From Acidimicrobiaceae bacterium (GTDB lineage Bacteria > Actinomycetota > Acidimicrobiia > Acidimicrobiales > RAAP-2), in contig PLZW01000035.1 in the NCBI GenBank assembly GCA_003153575.1, positions 62,001 through 126,000 on the forward strand: a stretch of 64,000 nt of DNA, read 5' to 3'. The notes under the pieces are model-generated. The model did not search any database. It had not been told where the DNA came from and was given only the letters and a program-made list of their open reading frames with translations. A program made the position numbers and the translations under genes. Below are positions 11,033-20,669 of this stretch, piece by piece (positions within the stretch are counted from its first letter, which is position 1; each line of letters opens with the position of its first letter).

Positions 11033-11978
11033 CGGTTGCATCCCTTCGTGTTGGCGTTCCTGGAATCCGGTAGGCCTCCTCGGAGGCGAGCACGTGCTCC
11101 TTCAGCTCGTCGAGCCGGTGGCGGGTGCTGGAGTCCACCAGCAGGTCGCCGACCTGGACGACCACACCGCCGAGCAGCAGCGGGTCCACGGTCACCTGCA
11201 GGTCGACCGGGTTGCCGGTCAGGTGGGCCAGCGCGTCGCTGAGGTCGCGCTGCTGGTCGTCGCCCACCGTGTCGGCGGCGGCCACCCGGGCCACCCGCCA
11301 GCCGCGGGCCTTGGCCGCGTCTTCGACCAGGGTGTCGAGCGTGGCCACGATGTCGCGGGCACGACCGCCCCGCGCCGCGTAGGAGGCGAGGCGCACGGTG
11401 GCGGCCAGGACCTTGCCGCCCAGGAGCTGGACGATGACATCCTGGCGGACGGCCACCGGCAGGTCGCGGTCGCCGAGAGCGTGGCGCAGTCGTCGGTTGG
11501 CCTCGACGGTGCGGGCGAAGCGGAACAGTTGGTCCTCGATCTCCTCGAGGTCGGCCACGGTGCACGACTCGAAGACGGCAGCGGCGTAGCCCGACACCCG
11601 GTTGCGCGAGCCCAGCCGGCCGAGGACGTCCTCGGCGAAGGGCTCGGCGGTGGTGGCGGCCGGACGGGCCGCGGCCTGGACGAGGCGGCTGCCCATCCAT
11701 CGGAACGACGTGACGACGTCGCCGGCCGGCACCACCCAGACGGCCTGGTGCACGAGCCGGCCGACCTCGGGCCGGACCTTGCCGGCAAGCAGCTCGTCGA
11801 GCACGGCCCGGCGCGCCGGCACGGGAACCGAGCCGTCGTTGACGGCCAGGAGGAGCGCGTTGTTGCCCTCGACCACGTCGGCGACGGCGTGCAGCTGCGC
11901 GCCGGCGTCGGCCAGGCCGCCGTCAGCGGCCAGCGACTCCTCCATGGCGGCCAGGTAGCCCTGGAGGGCAGGGTTCAC
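11025..11978 (-). CDS. atpH: F1Fo ATP synthase delta subunit with duplicated N-terminal domain
   Basis: Delta (OSCP) forms the top of the peripheral stalk. The C-terminal part with [28 protein letters not shown] is the conserved delta signature. The protein has 317 residues, against about 180 in E. coli. The extra length is an additional copy of the N-terminal helical domain. Residues from about 6-105 (GYLAAMEES...[34 protein letters not shown]) align with about 130-230 (GYAAAVFES...[34 protein letters not shown]). Mycobacteria are known, as I recall, to have a comparable insertion inside a b-delta fusion; here delta is separate from b. The start overlaps the atpF stop by 4 nt (ATGA). Confidence 0.92.
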   Translation of the reverse strand: MNPALQGYLAAMEESLAADGGLADAGAQLHAVADVVEGNNALLLAVNDGSVPVPARRAVLDELLAGKVRPEVGRLVHQAVWVVPAGDVVTSFRWMGSRLVQAAARPAATTAEPFAEDVLGRLGSRNRVSGYAAAVFESCTVADLEEIEDQLFRFARTVEANRRLRHALGDRDLPVAVRQDVIVQLLGGKVLAATVRLASYAARGGRARDIVATLDTLVEDAAKARGWRVARVAAADTVGDDQQRDLSDALAHLTGNPVDLQVTVDPLLLGGVVVQVGDLLVDSSTRHRLDELKEHVLASEEAYRIPGTPTRRDATDG

Positions 11979-12514
11979 CGGGCGCCCCCGGCACCGGCGG
12001 CGGCACCCGAGGTCTCGGCCCGGACGGCGGCGATGGCCTCGCTGATCAGGTCCTGGTGGTCGCTGGCCTGGATCTCGCGTCCGATGACCCGCTCGGCGGC
12101 GGCCAGGACGATCTCGCCCACCCGGGCGGTCACCTCTTCGACGGCGGCCTGCCGGGCCACGATGACCTCCGCTTCGGCCGAGGCCACGATCCGGTCGTGG
12201 ATGGCCTGGCCCTCGGCGGTGGCACCGGTGACGATCTGGTCGGCCGTCGTCTGGGCCTGGCTGACGATCTCACGGGCCTGGGTGCGGGCCTGCTCCAGGA
12301 CGGCCCGCCGCTCGACGTCGGCCTCCTCGGCGTCGGCCTTGGCCTTGTCGGCCGCCTCCAGCTCGCCGCGGATCTGCTCCTGGCGCTCGGTCAGCGCCGC
12401 ATTCAGGACCGGCAGCACGTACTTGGTGATCACGCCCAGCACGACGATGAAGGCGATCAGCACGACGATGAACGTCCCGTTCGGGACGAGGAAGTTGCTG
12501 GTGGCGATTGGCAT
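11975..12514 (-). CDS. atpF: F1Fo ATP synthase b subunit
   Basis: This is the peripheral-stalk subunit: an N-terminal membrane helix (FIVVLIAFIVVLGVITKYVLPVL, about residues 14-36) followed by a long amphipathic, Ala/Glu/Arg-rich coiled coil. The ATG at 12514 gives 179 residues. It was chosen over ATG 12523 and the 12565 frame start because AAGGA sits 8 nt upstream of it and directly abuts the earlier ATG. It overlaps atpH by 4 nt and lies 97 bp after atpE. The C-terminus is Ala/Gly-rich. Confidence 0.94.
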   Translation of the reverse strand: MPIATSNFLVPNGTFIVVLIAFIVVLGVITKYVLPVLNAALTERQEQIRGELEAADKAKADAEEADVERRAVLEQARTQAREIVSQAQTTADQIVTGATAEGQAIHDRIVASAEAEVIVARQAAVEEVTARVGEIVLAAAERVIGREIQASDHQDLISEAIAAVRAETSGAAAGAGGAR

Positions 12515-12611
12515 GGTCGTCATCCTTGGTCGGTCGGTCGGAGATGCCCCCGGACGGAGCCGCACGCTGCGGCCCTCTGGCCGTCGGCGCGGTCGCCCGG
12601 AAGAGCGGGGA

Positions 12612-12878
12612 CTACTTGCCCAGCGAGAAGACGAAGAGGGCGGCGAAGACCAGGTTGATGAAGTACGCCGCCTCGCACAGGCCGACCGTCAGGAACATGA
12701 TGGTCGTGAGGCGGCCCTGGGCCTCGGGCTGGCGGGCGACGCCGGCGATCGTCTGGCTACCGGCCAGGCCGTCACCGATGGAGGCACCGACGGCACCGCC
12801 GCCGAGCGCCAGACCGGCGCCGATGAGGCCACCGGCCGTCTTGATAGCGCTGGTGTAGTCGACGGGACTTGCTGCCAT
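12612..12878 (-). CDS. atpE: F1Fo ATP synthase c subunit (proteolipid)
   Basis: This is the c-ring monomer, a hairpin of two transmembrane helices. Helix 1 carries the [16 protein letters not shown] glycine motif that packs the ring. The polar loop has the conserved RQPE (residues 49-52). Helix 2 carries the ion-binding Glu69 in [20 protein letters not shown]. The absence of the extra Gln/Ser/Thr sodium ligands suggests proton coupling. At 88 residues it is slightly longer than the usual 70-80 because of an N-terminal [10 protein letters not shown] extension. GGAGCAG-type ribosome binding sequence precedes the start. Confidence 0.96.
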   Translation of the reverse strand: MAASPVDYTSAIKTAGGLIGAGLALGGGAVGASIGDGLAGSQTIAGVARQPEAQGRLTTIMFLTVGLCEAAYFINLVFAALFVFSLGK

Positions 12879-12942
12879 GGGAACTGCTCCTTTGTTGAGG
12901 TAGTGGGTGGGAACGTCGGGTGATGGGTGCCGGCGAACGGCG

Positions 12943-13725
12943 TCAGTGGGCCTCGTCCGGCGCCATGGCCGTGTCGAAGTAGAGGATGGTCAGGAGGGCG
13001 AAGATGAAGGCCTGGATGGCGCCGATGGCCATGTCGAAGAGCTTCCAGACCACGGTGAAGAGGGCGGACAGTACGCCGCCGATGACCCCGAACGACCCGA
13101 ACTTCCAGGCCACCAGGGCGGCCAGCAGTGACAGCATCAGGCCGCCGGCGAAGAGGTTGCCGAACAGACGCAAGGTCAGCGTGACCGGCTTGACCAGCTC
13201 CTCGATCCCGTTCATGAACAAGTTGACCGGAGCCAGTTTCACGGGGAACGGCTGGGAGAAGTAGTGCTTGAAGTACCCGCCTACGCCCCGGTTCCTGATG
13301 GCCGCCCGGTGGACCATGACGATCACATACAGGGCCATGGCCAGCGGCAGGTTGATGTCGCTGGTCGGGGCGGGCAGGACGTCCAGCTTGGATCCGATGC
13401 CCACCACCTCGAAGAGGTTGCAGGTGAAGATGAAGACGAAGAGCGTGATGGCCAGCGGGACGATCTTGGCGCCCCGGGGGCCGATCGAGTCGTCGACCTG
13501 GGTCTGCACGGCGCCGACCAGCAACTCCCAGGCCATCTGGAACTTGCCCGGCACCCCGCTGGTGGCTTTGGCCCGCAGGATCAGGCCCAGGGTCATGACG
13601 ATGGCCCCGGCGATGCACGTCGCCCACACGATGTCCATGTTGATCGTGAGCGGGCCGATCTTGCGCTGGACGTGGTCGCCCACCGAGATGTCGATGCCCA
13701 TCATCGGGGTCAGGAAGCTCGACAT
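12943..13725 (-). CDS. atpB: F1Fo ATP synthase a subunit
   Basis: This multi-helix Fo stator forms the two proton half-channels. The essential Arg is in the segment [19 protein letters not shown], and the last helix ([15 protein letters not shown]) is conserved. The ATG at 13725 gives 260 residues. It is preceded by GGAGGTG at 9 nt spacing, which decides against the GTG at 13743. The gene follows the atpI-like gene by only 4 nt. Confidence 0.96.
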   Translation of the reverse strand: MSSFLTPMMGIDISVGDHVQRKIGPLTINMDIVWATCIAGAIVMTLGLILRAKATSGVPGKFQMAWELLVGAVQTQVDDSIGPRGAKIVPLAITLFVFIFTCNLFEVVGIGSKLDVLPAPTSDINLPLAMALYVIVMVHRAAIRNRGVGGYFKHYFSQPFPVKLAPVNLFMNGIEELVKPVTLTLRLFGNLFAGGLMLSLLAALVAWKFGSFGVIGGVLSALFTVVWKLFDMAIGAIQAFIFALLTILYFDTAMAPDEAH

Positions 13726-13729
13726 GCGG

Positions 13730-14227
13730 TCAGGCACCTCCACGGGTGTCGTCGGCGGCCTCGATGGCGGTCGGCGACACGACGGGCTCGTTGTCGTCGA
13801 TCACGTTGGCGTGGATGACGTCGTCCACCGAGGTCATCGGGCCGGCCTTGGCCATCGAGCGGGCCACGTTGACGATCAGGATGATCTGGAAGGCGGCCAG
13901 TCCGCCCAGCACACCGAACCCGAGGGGCTTGGAAAGGAAGGTCAGGCCCAGGGCGATCACCGTGATCACGCCCATGCGCCCCAGCGTGTTGACGGCCAGC
14001 GGGCGCTTGGGGTTGTCGACGTCCATGGCCGCGACCTTGTCGACCGATACCCCGATGAGGCGGAAGTTGAGGGTGCCCATGCCGAGGCCGATGCAGGCCC
14101 CCACACCGACCAGCAGATGCCCGAAGGAGAAGGAGGCCACCAGGGCGGCCACGCCGATCACCAGCGCCGAGCCGATGGTGCGACGGGAGACCTCGGGGAG
14201 GTTGGGCAGCTCGAAGTGGGCGAACAC
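13730..14227 (-). CDS. AtpI-like membrane protein of the ATP synthase operon
   Basis: This 165-residue protein is predicted to span the membrane about four times (IGSALVIGVAALVASFSF, LLVGVGACIGLGMGTLNFRLI, GVITVIALGLTFLSK, GVLGGLAAFQIILIVNVA). It occupies the position of the atpI-type gene at the head of the operon, as Rv1303 does in mycobacteria. AtpI proteins are thought to help c-ring assembly or Mg2+ supply, but the role of this subgroup is uncertain. The GTG at 14227 was chosen because GGGGGAA lies about 7 nt before it, and because the frame further upstream overlaps the previous gene and is not membrane-like. The C-terminal tail is acidic and soluble. Confidence 0.7.
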   Translation of the reverse strand: MFAHFELPNLPEVSRRTIGSALVIGVAALVASFSFGHLLVGVGACIGLGMGTLNFRLIGVSVDKVAAMDVDNPKRPLAVNTLGRMGVITVIALGLTFLSKPLGFGVLGGLAAFQIILIVNVARSMAKAGPMTSVDDVIHANVIDDNEPVVSPTAIEAADDTRGGA

Positions 14228-14255
14228 GGCTAGTTCCCCCGTCCGGTGACCGGTG

Positions 14256-14528
14256 TCAGAGGTATTTGCGGATGGTGGAGACGGCCATGGCCACGGCCAC
14301 CACCAGTCCGATGGCCAGCCCGACCAGCAGGCAGACCGGCGAGGAGTGCAGTACCGCGTCCAGCGCCAGTCCGGCACCGACGGTCACGGCCAGGCACAGT
14401 CCGATGGCCAGTCCGAGCCCCAGGAAGGCCACGGCCCCCGGCGAGAGCCGACGGTCCTCCGGCCGCCACCGTGGCTCGGAATCCGGCTCCTCGTCGTCCG
14501 TGCCGGGTGCGGGGGTGGGTTCGTCCAT
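14256..14528 (-). CDS. AtpZ/AtpI-family two-helix membrane protein
   Basis: This 90-residue protein has a charged, Pro/Glu-rich N-terminus (about 30 residues) and two transmembrane helices (VAFLGLGLAIGLCLAVTVGAG and CLLVGLAIGLVVAVAMAVS). Size, topology and position directly upstream of the atp genes match the small ATP synthase gene 1 / AtpZ family, which partners AtpI in membrane Mg2+/Ca2+ handling in some bacteria. It is the first gene of the operon as drawn here. No strong ribosome binding site is seen before the ATG at 14528. Confidence 0.65.
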   Translation of the reverse strand: MDEPTPAPGTDDEEPDSEPRWRPEDRRLSPGAVAFLGLGLAIGLCLAVTVGAGLALDAVLHSSPVCLLVGLAIGLVVAVAMAVSTIRKYL

Positions 14529-14786
14529 GCCGGGGCCGGACCGCGTCAGTGGATGTGGAGGGGGGAGGCGTCACGAGTGGTTTCCGAGGTCACGCAGGGG
14601 ACGAGCTGGACGTCGTCCTGGCGTGGGTGGCGATCGAGCGCAGGCCTACGGTGTGGCCGGTCAGGGCGGACCCCTCCAGAGGGGTGGAAGGCCTGCAATT
14701 CACGTGGCGCATCATCGCACTTTTCCCCCGACCCCGGCAAAACGCCCGAAACCTGCTGTTCACGGCTTGGAAACTGTTTGGGGCAC
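14529..14786. other. Intergenic region between the wecA-like gene and the atp operon
   Basis: This 258-bp gap should hold the end of the wecA-like transcript and the promoter of the leftward atp operon. A short hairpin ACCCCT-CTGG-AGGGGT is visible near 14670-14690, and an AT-richer patch lies at 14725-14780. I cannot fix a -35/-10 pair with confidence. Confidence 0.4.
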
Positions 14787-16040
14787 CTAGGGGTGCCGCA
14801 GGGCGGTCCCCGGTCCGACTGGGGCCTCGACGGCACCGGCCGGGCGTTCGACCAGGGCGTCGGCCACCGCCGGGGCCGGGGCGTCGACCGGCGCCGACAC
14901 CTCCTCGGGCTCGCCCCCCCGTCGCAACGACGGGTGGAACAGGGTGTAGAGGATCACCCCGAGGGCCAGGGCCCCGAAGGGGATGAAGGCGTTCACGCTC
15001 GACACGTAGAGCGGGAACAGGACCAGTCCGGACAACAGCACCGTCCAGGCCCACAGGATCAGCACGCTGCGCCGGTGGCCGTGGCCGAGCCGCAGCAATC
15101 GGTGATGGAGGTGGTTCTTGTCGGGGGTCGAGAACCCGGTCCGGTTGGCCGTGCGGCGCACGAAGGCGAAGGCCATGTCGACGATGGGCACGCCGAGGAT
15201 GAAGAACGGGATGAACAGGGGGGCGAAGAAGAAGTACGTCTGGCCGCTGCGGGCGGCCACGCCGCCGACGGAGCCGGCCGACCGGCCGCCGATGAGCATG
15301 GTGGACGCGGCCATCAGCAGCCCCAGCAGCAGCGCTCCCCCGTCCCCCATGAAGATCTTGGCCGGGTGGAAGTTGTGGGGCAGGAAGCCGAGGCAGATGC
15401 CGCAGGTGACCACGGCGATCAGCGGCCCGATGTTGTCGGGCGGGAGGTTGCCCAGGTATTGGAGGTGGAGCCCGTAGACGGCCAGGGCGCCCGACGCGAT
15501 GGCCACCACCCCGGCCGCCAGCCCGTCGAGGCCGTCGATGAGGTTGACGGCGTTGGTGATGGCGATCACCCACAGGGCGGTGAGCAGCGGGGTCCACTCC
15601 GGCGACAGCTGCACCAGGCCGGCCAGCGGTACCTTGAACTGGAACCACGTGACGCCCATGAAGTACAAGATGGTGGCGGCCAGCACCTGTCCGGCCACCT
15701 TGGCCGGGGCGGACATGTCCCGGAAGTCGTCGATGAGTCCGACCACGAAGATGGCGGCGGCGGCGAGAATGAGGCCGAGCGCCTCCCGCGAAGGACCGCG
15801 GAACAGCTGGTCGAGGCCGGGGATGGAGGCAGCCACGGCCCAGGTGAGCAGCATGCCCAGGAACATGGCCACGCCTCCCGCCTGGGGGGTCACCCGCTGG
15901 TGGACCTTGCGGTCGTCGGGCTGGGCCACGTAGCCGATCTGCACGGCGATACGGCGGGCCGGGAAGGTCAGGATCCAGGTGGAGGCGGCCGCCACCACGA
16001 GGAGGACGACGTACCAGTTGAGCGGGACGCCCGCGCTCAC
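14787..16040 (-). CDS. Undecaprenyl-phosphate GlcNAc-1-phosphate transferase (MraY/WecA family)
   Basis: This polytopic enzyme transfers a sugar-1-phosphate from a UDP-sugar to the polyprenyl phosphate carrier, starting cell-wall polymer (in mycobacteria arabinogalactan linker) synthesis. Family motifs are visible: DDRKVHQRVTPQAGG, GLIDDFRD (catalytic Asp pair), NAVNLIDGLDGLAAG, FMGDGGALLLG and DKNHLHHRLL. About eleven hydrophobic segments are spread over 417 residues. The C-terminal 45 residues are a cytoplasmic Pro/Ala/Val tail. It uses a GTG start. The gene order glyA / wecA-like / atp matches many actinobacteria, where the homologue is called rfe or wecA. I leave the symbol empty because the lipid-linked product is unknown. 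Confidence 0.85.
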   Translation of the reverse strand: MSAGVPLNWYVVLLVVAAASTWILTFPARRIAVQIGYVAQPDDRKVHQRVTPQAGGVAMFLGMLLTWAVAASIPGLDQLFRGPSREALGLILAAAAIFVVGLIDDFRDMSAPAKVAGQVLAATILYFMGVTWFQFKVPLAGLVQLSPEWTPLLTALWVIAITNAVNLIDGLDGLAAGVVAIASGALAVYGLHLQYLGNLPPDNIGPLIAVVTCGICLGFLPHNFHPAKIFMGDGGALLLGLLMAASTMLIGGRSAGSVGGVAARSGQTYFFFAPLFIPFFILGVPIVDMAFAFVRRTANRTGFSTPDKNHLHHRLLRLGHGHRRSVLILWAWTVLLSGLVLFPLYVSSVNAFIPFGALALGVILYTLFHPSLRRGGEPEEVSAPVDAPAPAVADALVERPAGAVEAPVGPGTALRHP

Positions 16041-16076
16041 CAGGTCACCCTGGTCGCCCGCCCCAGCCCGGTACCG

Positions 16077-17381
16077 TCACGCCCCGGCCAGGTCCGGGTA
16101 CGGGGGGAAGCCGGCGCACAGTTCGCGGACCTCGGCCCGGATCGAGGCCACGGCTGCCTCGTCGGCCCGCTCCCGGAGGGTCCGGCCCAGCAGGGCGCCG
16201 ATGCGGGCCATCTCGGCCGGCCCCATCCCGGTGGTGGTGAGAGCCGCCGTGCCCAGGCGGAGGCCCGACGTGATGAAGGGCGACCGGGGGTCGTCGGGAA
16301 TGGTGTTGCGGTTGCAGGTGATGCCGGCCCGGTCGAGTACCTCCTGGGCCTCCTTGCCCGTCAGCTCGGCGTCGAAGGAGCGGAGGTCGCACAGGACCTG
16401 GTGATTCTCGGTGCCGCCGGAAACGAGGCGGACGCCCTCGGCCGCCACGGAAGCGGCCAGTGCCTTGGCGTTGGCCACCACCTGGGCCGAGTAGGCGGCG
16501 AACTCCGGCCGGGCGGCCTCGGCGAATGCGACCGCCTTGGCGGCGATCACGTTCTCGAGGGGACCACCCTGTAGTCCCGGGAAGATGGCGCCGTCGATGG
16601 CCTTGGCGTACTCGGACGCACACACGATGGCGCCGCCCCGGGGGCCGCGCAATGTCTTGTGGGTGGTGAAGGTGACCACGTCGGCCACCCCCACCGGCGA
16701 CGGGTGGACCCCGCCGGCAATGAGTCCGGCCGGGTGGGCCGCGTCGTACAGGAACTTGGCATCGACCGAGTCGGCGATCTCGCGGAACGGCAGCGGGTCG
16801 ATGATCCGGGAATAGGCGGTGGAGCCGGCCACGATGAGCTTGGGCCGGTGGGTGCGGGCCAGGTCGGCAACCTGGTCGAAATCGATGATCTCGCCCGGCT
16901 TGTCGGGGTCGTCCGTCGCTGCCGACACCCCGTAGGAGACGAAGTTCCACACCTTGGACGTGATCGAGGCCGGCGACCCGTGGGTCAGGTGGCCGCCGTG
17001 GTCGAGGCGCATGGCCAGCACCGTGTCACCGGGCTGGAGCAGCGCCTGGTAGGCGGCCAGATTGGCGTTCGAGCCGGCGTGGGGCTGCACGTTGGCGTGC
17101 TCGGCACCGAACAGCGCCTTCAAGCGGTCGCGGGCCAGGTCCTCGACCTCGTCGATGACCTGGTTGCCGCCGTAGTAGCGCCGGCCCGGGTAGCCCTCGG
17201 CGTACTTGTTGGTGAGCACGGAGCCGGTGGCGGCCAGCACGGCGGTCGACGTGAAGTTCTCCGAGGCGATCAGCTGGAGCGTGGTGGACTGGCGATCGAC
17301 CTCGGCGGCGAGGAGCGAGCGCACCTCGGGGTCGGCGGTCAGCCATGGGTCGAAGGGCGATCCGGACATCGGGCTGCTCAT
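16077..17381 (-). CDS. glyA: Serine hydroxymethyltransferase
   Basis: This PLP enzyme converts serine and tetrahydrofolate to glycine and 5,10-methylene-THF. It carries [11 protein letters not shown] near the N-terminus, [20 protein letters not shown], and the PLP-lysine motif [14 protein letters not shown] with Lys242. The ATG at 17381 gives 434 residues and overlaps the rpiB stop by 4 nt (ATGA). A much longer open frame upstream is only overlap with rpiB and was rejected. The neighbours rpiB and wecA are on the same strand and may be co-transcribed. Confidence 0.96.
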   Translation of the reverse strand: MSSPMSGSPFDPWLTADPEVRSLLAAEVDRQSTTLQLIASENFTSTAVLAATGSVLTNKYAEGYPGRRYYGGNQVIDEVEDLARDRLKALFGAEHANVQPHAGSNANLAAYQALLQPGDTVLAMRLDHGGHLTHGSPASITSKVWNFVSYGVSAATDDPDKPGEIIDFDQVADLARTHRPKLIVAGSTAYSRIIDPLPFREIADSVDAKFLYDAAHPAGLIAGGVHPSPVGVADVVTFTTHKTLRGPRGGAIVCASEYAKAIDGAIFPGLQGGPLENVIAAKAVAFAEAARPEFAAYSAQVVANAKALAASVAAEGVRLVSGGTENHQVLCDLRSFDAELTGKEAQEVLDRAGITCNRNTIPDDPRSPFITSGLRLGTAALTTTGMGPAEMARIGALLGRTLRERADEAAVASIRAEVRELCAGFPPYPDLAGA

Positions 17382-17830
17382 GGGGTCGGCTGCCTTTCCT
17401 GGTCGGTGATCTGCTCGATGCGCCGTTGGTGGCGCCCACCGGCGAACGCGGTGGTGAGGAAGGCGTCGACGGCGTCCATGGCCTCGGCCCGCCCCGTGGT
17501 CCGCTCCCCCAGGCACAGCACGTTGGCGTCGTTGTGGCTCCGGGCCAGGAGGGCGGTGGTCGAGTCGTGGACCACCGCAGCCCGGATGCCGCGCACCTTG
17601 TTGGCGGCCATGCCGATGCCGATGCCCGTGCCGCACACGCACACGCCCCGCTCGGCCCGCCCTTCGGCCACCGCCTCGCCCACGGCCCGGCCGAAGAGGG
17701 GGTAGTCGACCGAGACCTCGGCGGAATCGGTGCCCAGGTCGAGCACCTCGTGCCCCGCCCCCGTCAGGCGGGCGATGGTCTCCGTCTTCAGGGCGTAGCC
17801 CGCGTGGTCCGAGCCCACGGCGATGCGCAT
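17378..17830 (-). CDS. rpiB: Ribose-5-phosphate isomerase B
   Basis: This enzyme of the pentose phosphate pathway interconverts ribose-5-phosphate and ribulose-5-phosphate. It shows the [10 protein letters not shown]-terminus (Asp8, His9) and the anion-hole segment [20 protein letters not shown]. Cys66 in that motif is the catalytic base of the E. coli-type enzyme. Mycobacterial RpiB lacks this Cys and uses Glu instead, so this protein is of the Cys type. The 150-residue length is normal. A TACACT box lies 6 nt before the ATG, which suggests a leaderless transcript. Confidence 0.93.
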   Translation of the reverse strand: MRIAVGSDHAGYALKTETIARLTGAGHEVLDLGTDSAEVSVDYPLFGRAVGEAVAEGRAERGVCVCGTGIGIGMAANKVRGIRAAVVHDSTTALLARSHNDANVLCLGERTTGRAEAMDAVDAFLTTAFAGGRHQRRIEQITDQERQPTP

Positions 17831-17836
17831 GGACCG

Positions 17837-17842
17837 AGTGTA
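17837..17842 (-). promoter_or_regulatory. -10 box of rpiB-glyA (leaderless type)
   Basis: TACACT on the minus strand is followed by 6 nt and the rpiB ATG. Confidence 0.5.
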
Positions 17843-17910
17843 CCGAGCGCGTGGGGGTCGGATCGGAGCGGAATCGACCCTTTCCGGGCCACCGGTAGGC
17901 TCGACGGACG

Positions 17911-19509
17911 ATGACGATCGACCCTGCCACCCCGGTGGTCGTGGGCGTCGGCCAGGTGACCAACCGACCCCATACCGAGGGGGAGGGCTCGCTGGCCGAC
18001 CGCCCCGAGCCTCTGGGCCTCATGTTGGACGCCGTCCACGCCGCGGTGGAGGACTGCGACGGTGCTTCTCCAGGCGGAAAGGCGCCGGCCGGACGGTCCC
18101 TCCTCGCCCGGGCCGGGTCGCTGCGGGTGGCCAACCCGTTGAGCTGGCACTACGTCGACCCGGGTGCCCTCCTGGCCGAGGAGCTGGGCATCGAGCCCAA
18201 GCAGACCCTGGTCACGACGACCGGTGGGAACAACCCGCAGTCGTTGGTCAACGCCACCGCCCTGGCCATCGGCCGGGGTGAGCTGGACGTGGCCGTGATC
18301 GCCGGGGCCGACTGCCACTACACCCAGGCGGCGGCCCGCCGGCACCCCGACCGGCCCCTGCTGCCGTGGACCGTCCAGCCGGGGGACACCGAGCCGCCCA
18401 CCCTGTTCGGGAGCGACCGGCGGGGGACGACCCGGTCCGAGGAGGAGCGCGGCCTCGACCTGCCCATCCACGTGTTCCCCCTGTTCGAGAACGCCCTGCG
18501 GGCCGAGTCGGGGCGCACCCTCGCCGAGCACCTGATCCACATCGGCGCCCTGTGGTCCCGGTTCTCCGAGGTGGCGGCGGACAACCCCCACGCCTGGATC
18601 CGGGAGTCGATGACGGCCGACGAGCTCATCACCGTCACCGAGGCCAACCGGATGATCGCCTATCCGTACACCAAGCTGATGACGGCCAACCTCCAGGTCG
18701 ACCAAGGGGCGGCAGCCATCCTGTGTACGGCCGCCGCCGCCGAAGCCGCTGGCATCCCCCGTGACCGGTGGGTCTTCCCGCTGACCGGTGCGGACGCCGA
18801 GGACCACTGGTTCCTCTCCCACCGTGCCGACTTCCACTCGTCTCCCGCCATCCGCCTGGCCGCTTCCTCTGCGCTCGCCCTGGCCGACACCTCGGTCGAC
18901 GAGGTCGCCCACCTCGACCTCTACTCCTGCTTCCCGTCGGCCGTCGAGATCGCGGCGACCGAACTCGGCGTGACCGACCACGACTCGAGGCGTCCGCTGA
19001 CGGTGACGGGCGGGCTCACCTTTGCCGGCGGTCCCGGCAACAACTACGGGACCCACGCGCTGGCCGCCATGGTCGGGACCCTGCGCGAGGCACCGGGGAC
19101 GCTGGGCCTCGCCACCGGGCTCGGCTGGTACGTGTCCAAGCACAGCATCGGGATCTACGGCACCGACCCGCCGGTCGCCCGGTCCCACGACGACGACGGA
19201 CTGCCCGACGGCACCGTCGTCGAGACGGCGGCGGGCTTCGCCTGGGCCGACCCCCAGGCGGCGGTGGGATCGCTCCCCCAGTGCTCCCCCGACGCCGATG
19301 CCAAGGGCGAGGTCACCGTCGAGACCTACTCGGTATCGTTCGGACGCGACGGTTCGCCCGAGCGGGCCGTGGTGGCCTGCCGCACCCCGGAGGGGCGTCG
19401 GGCCTGGGCCAAGGTGACCGAGCCGGACCACCTGGCGGTCCTGGTGACCGAGGAGGGTTGCGGCCGGCTCGCCACCCTGCGCCCCGACGGCCGGGTCGAT
19501 CTGCGCTGA
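17911..19509 (+). CDS. Thiolase-like protein type 1 (thiolase fold plus extra C-terminal domain)
   Basis: The 532 residues begin with a thiolase fold ([63 protein letters not shown]) and end in an extra domain of about 100 residues that fits the additional C-terminal domain of thiolase-like type 1 proteins from mycobacteria. The usual nucleophilic Cys motif of thiolases is replaced: [13 protein letters not shown] stands where CxG is expected. The final GHPxGxSG motif reads [10 protein letters not shown]. It therefore may bind acyl-CoA without classical thiolase chemistry. It is divergent from rpiB. A TAGGCT box lies 9 nt before the ATG. Confidence 0.75.
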   Translation: MTIDPATPVVVGVGQVTNRPHTEGEGSLADRPEPLGLMLDAVHAAVEDCDGASPGGKAPAGRSLLARAGSLRVANPLSWHYVDPGALLAEELGIEPKQTLVTTTGGNNPQSLVNATALAIGRGELDVAVIAGADCHYTQAAARRHPDRPLLPWTVQPGDTEPPTLFGSDRRGTTRSEEERGLDLPIHVFPLFENALRAESGRTLAEHLIHIGALWSRFSEVAADNPHAWIRESMTADELITVTEANRMIAYPYTKLMTANLQVDQGAAAILCTAAAAEAAGIPRDRWVFPLTGADAEDHWFLSHRADFHSSPAIRLAASSALALADTSVDEVAHLDLYSCFPSAVEIAATELGVTDHDSRRPLTVTGGLTFAGGPGNNYGTHALAAMVGTLREAPGTLGLATGLGWYVSKHSIGIYGTDPPVARSHDDDGLPDGTVVETAAGFAWADPQAAVGSLPQCSPDADAKGEVTVETYSVSFGRDGSPERAVVACRTPEGRRAWAKVTEPDHLAVLVTEEGCGRLATLRPDGRVDLR

Positions 19510-19516
19510 GCCGACC

Positions 19517-20623
19517 CTAGGTGCTCGTCGCCTCGAGCTCGGGGGCCGACCCCCCGTGGTCGCGGTACCGGTGGCGGAACACGGCGTAGGCGACCGGTCC
19601 GGCCAGCATGGGCAGCCAGTAGGAGGCCAGCCGGTAGGCCAGAGTGGCCAGCACCGCCTCCGCCCCGGTGAGGCCGGCCAGGGCCAGGAATCCGGCCAGG
19701 CTCGCCTCCACCACCCCGATGCCGCCCGGGGTGATGGGGAGGAGGCCGATGACGCCGGCCACCGCGTACGCCAGAAGGATCAGCGACGGGCGCGGGCCGG
19801 CGCCCACGGCTCGCACGCAGAACAGCAGGCACAGGTAGTCGAACACCAGCCGGCCCACCGACAGCAGGGCCGCCTGCCACCACTGCTCACCGAGCACGGT
19901 GCGGATGACGTTGCGCTGGTCGAGGAGGCGCTCGGGCAGGCCCTCTATGGGCGCCCGCTTCTTCCACACCCGGTTGCGCACGGCCTGGGCCGCTTTGCCG
20001 GCCCACAGCAGTGGCCCATCGGTGGCCATCACCACCGCGCCGAAGGCGGTGAACAGCACGAAGCCGATGGCCCCGACCCACGCCGCATGGGACAGGTCCG
20101 AGGCCACCGGGGCCCCGAAGATGACCACCGGCAGCACGAACACCGGCAGGGCCAGCAGACCGCCGATGCCCAGGAACGAAAAGGCGGTCAGGCCGCTGAC
20201 CGACTCGGTGGCGTCCATGCCGGCCGTGCCCAGCATCCGGAACTGGACGGCCGCCCCGGCCGCCGCGCCGCCCGGCACGATGAGCGAGATGGCGTTGCCG
20301 GCCAGCTGGGCGGTGATCACCGCGAACCAGGCCTTGGTCCGCAGGGCGATCCGCTGGAGGGCGAACGTGCAGGCGAAGTGGGCGCCCTCGGCCACCACCG
20401 CCGGGATGAACCACAGGAAGTTCAGCTCGACCAGGCGGGGCCAGGAGTGGAGCACCGAGAGGACGCTGGGGGCCACCAGGTAGAGGACCACACCGGTCAG
20501 GGTGATCCCGATCGACCGCCAGATCAGTGCCTTCCACCGGATCGGCCGGTGCTGCTGCTCTTCGAACTGGGCCTCGAACGACCGGGGGTTGGCGTCGTCG
20601 GGGGGACGCGCGGTGGCCGTCAT
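19517..20623 (-). CDS. Flippase-like integral membrane protein (YbhN/UPF0104, MprF-type membrane domain)
   Basis: This 368-residue polytopic protein has about eight hydrophobic helices. The segment YAVAGVIGLLPITPGGIGVVEASLAGFLALAG, with its PGGIGVVE motif, is the hallmark of the lysylphosphatidylglycerol synthetase/flippase-like membrane domain family. No aminoacyl-transferase domain is attached. Members are thought to flip or handle lipids, and the substrate here is unknown. The N-terminal 40 residues and a middle loop (RVWKKRAPIEGLPERLLDQR) are cytosolic and basic. The stop lies 7 bp from the convergent thiolase-like gene. Confidence 0.75.
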   Translation of the reverse strand: MTATARPPDDANPRSFEAQFEEQQHRPIRWKALIWRSIGITLTGVVLYLVAPSVLSVLHSWPRLVELNFLWFIPAVVAEGAHFACTFALQRIALRTKAWFAVITAQLAGNAISLIVPGGAAAGAAVQFRMLGTAGMDATESVSGLTAFSFLGIGGLLALPVFVLPVVIFGAPVASDLSHAAWVGAIGFVLFTAFGAVVMATDGPLLWAGKAAQAVRNRVWKKRAPIEGLPERLLDQRNVIRTVLGEQWWQAALLSVGRLVFDYLCLLFCVRAVGAGPRPSLILLAYAVAGVIGLLPITPGGIGVVEASLAGFLALAGLTGAEAVLATLAYRLASYWLPMLAGPVAYAVFRHRYRDHGGSAPELEATST

Positions 20624-20669
20624 GTCCTCACCGTTCCCTCCGACCGTCGGTCACCTTCGGCCCGTACCC

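Noticed and set aside
17382-18134. N-terminal extension of the glyA frame
   Set aside because: It overlaps rpiB in another frame and is Arg-rich; SHMT similarity begins at the ATG at 17381.
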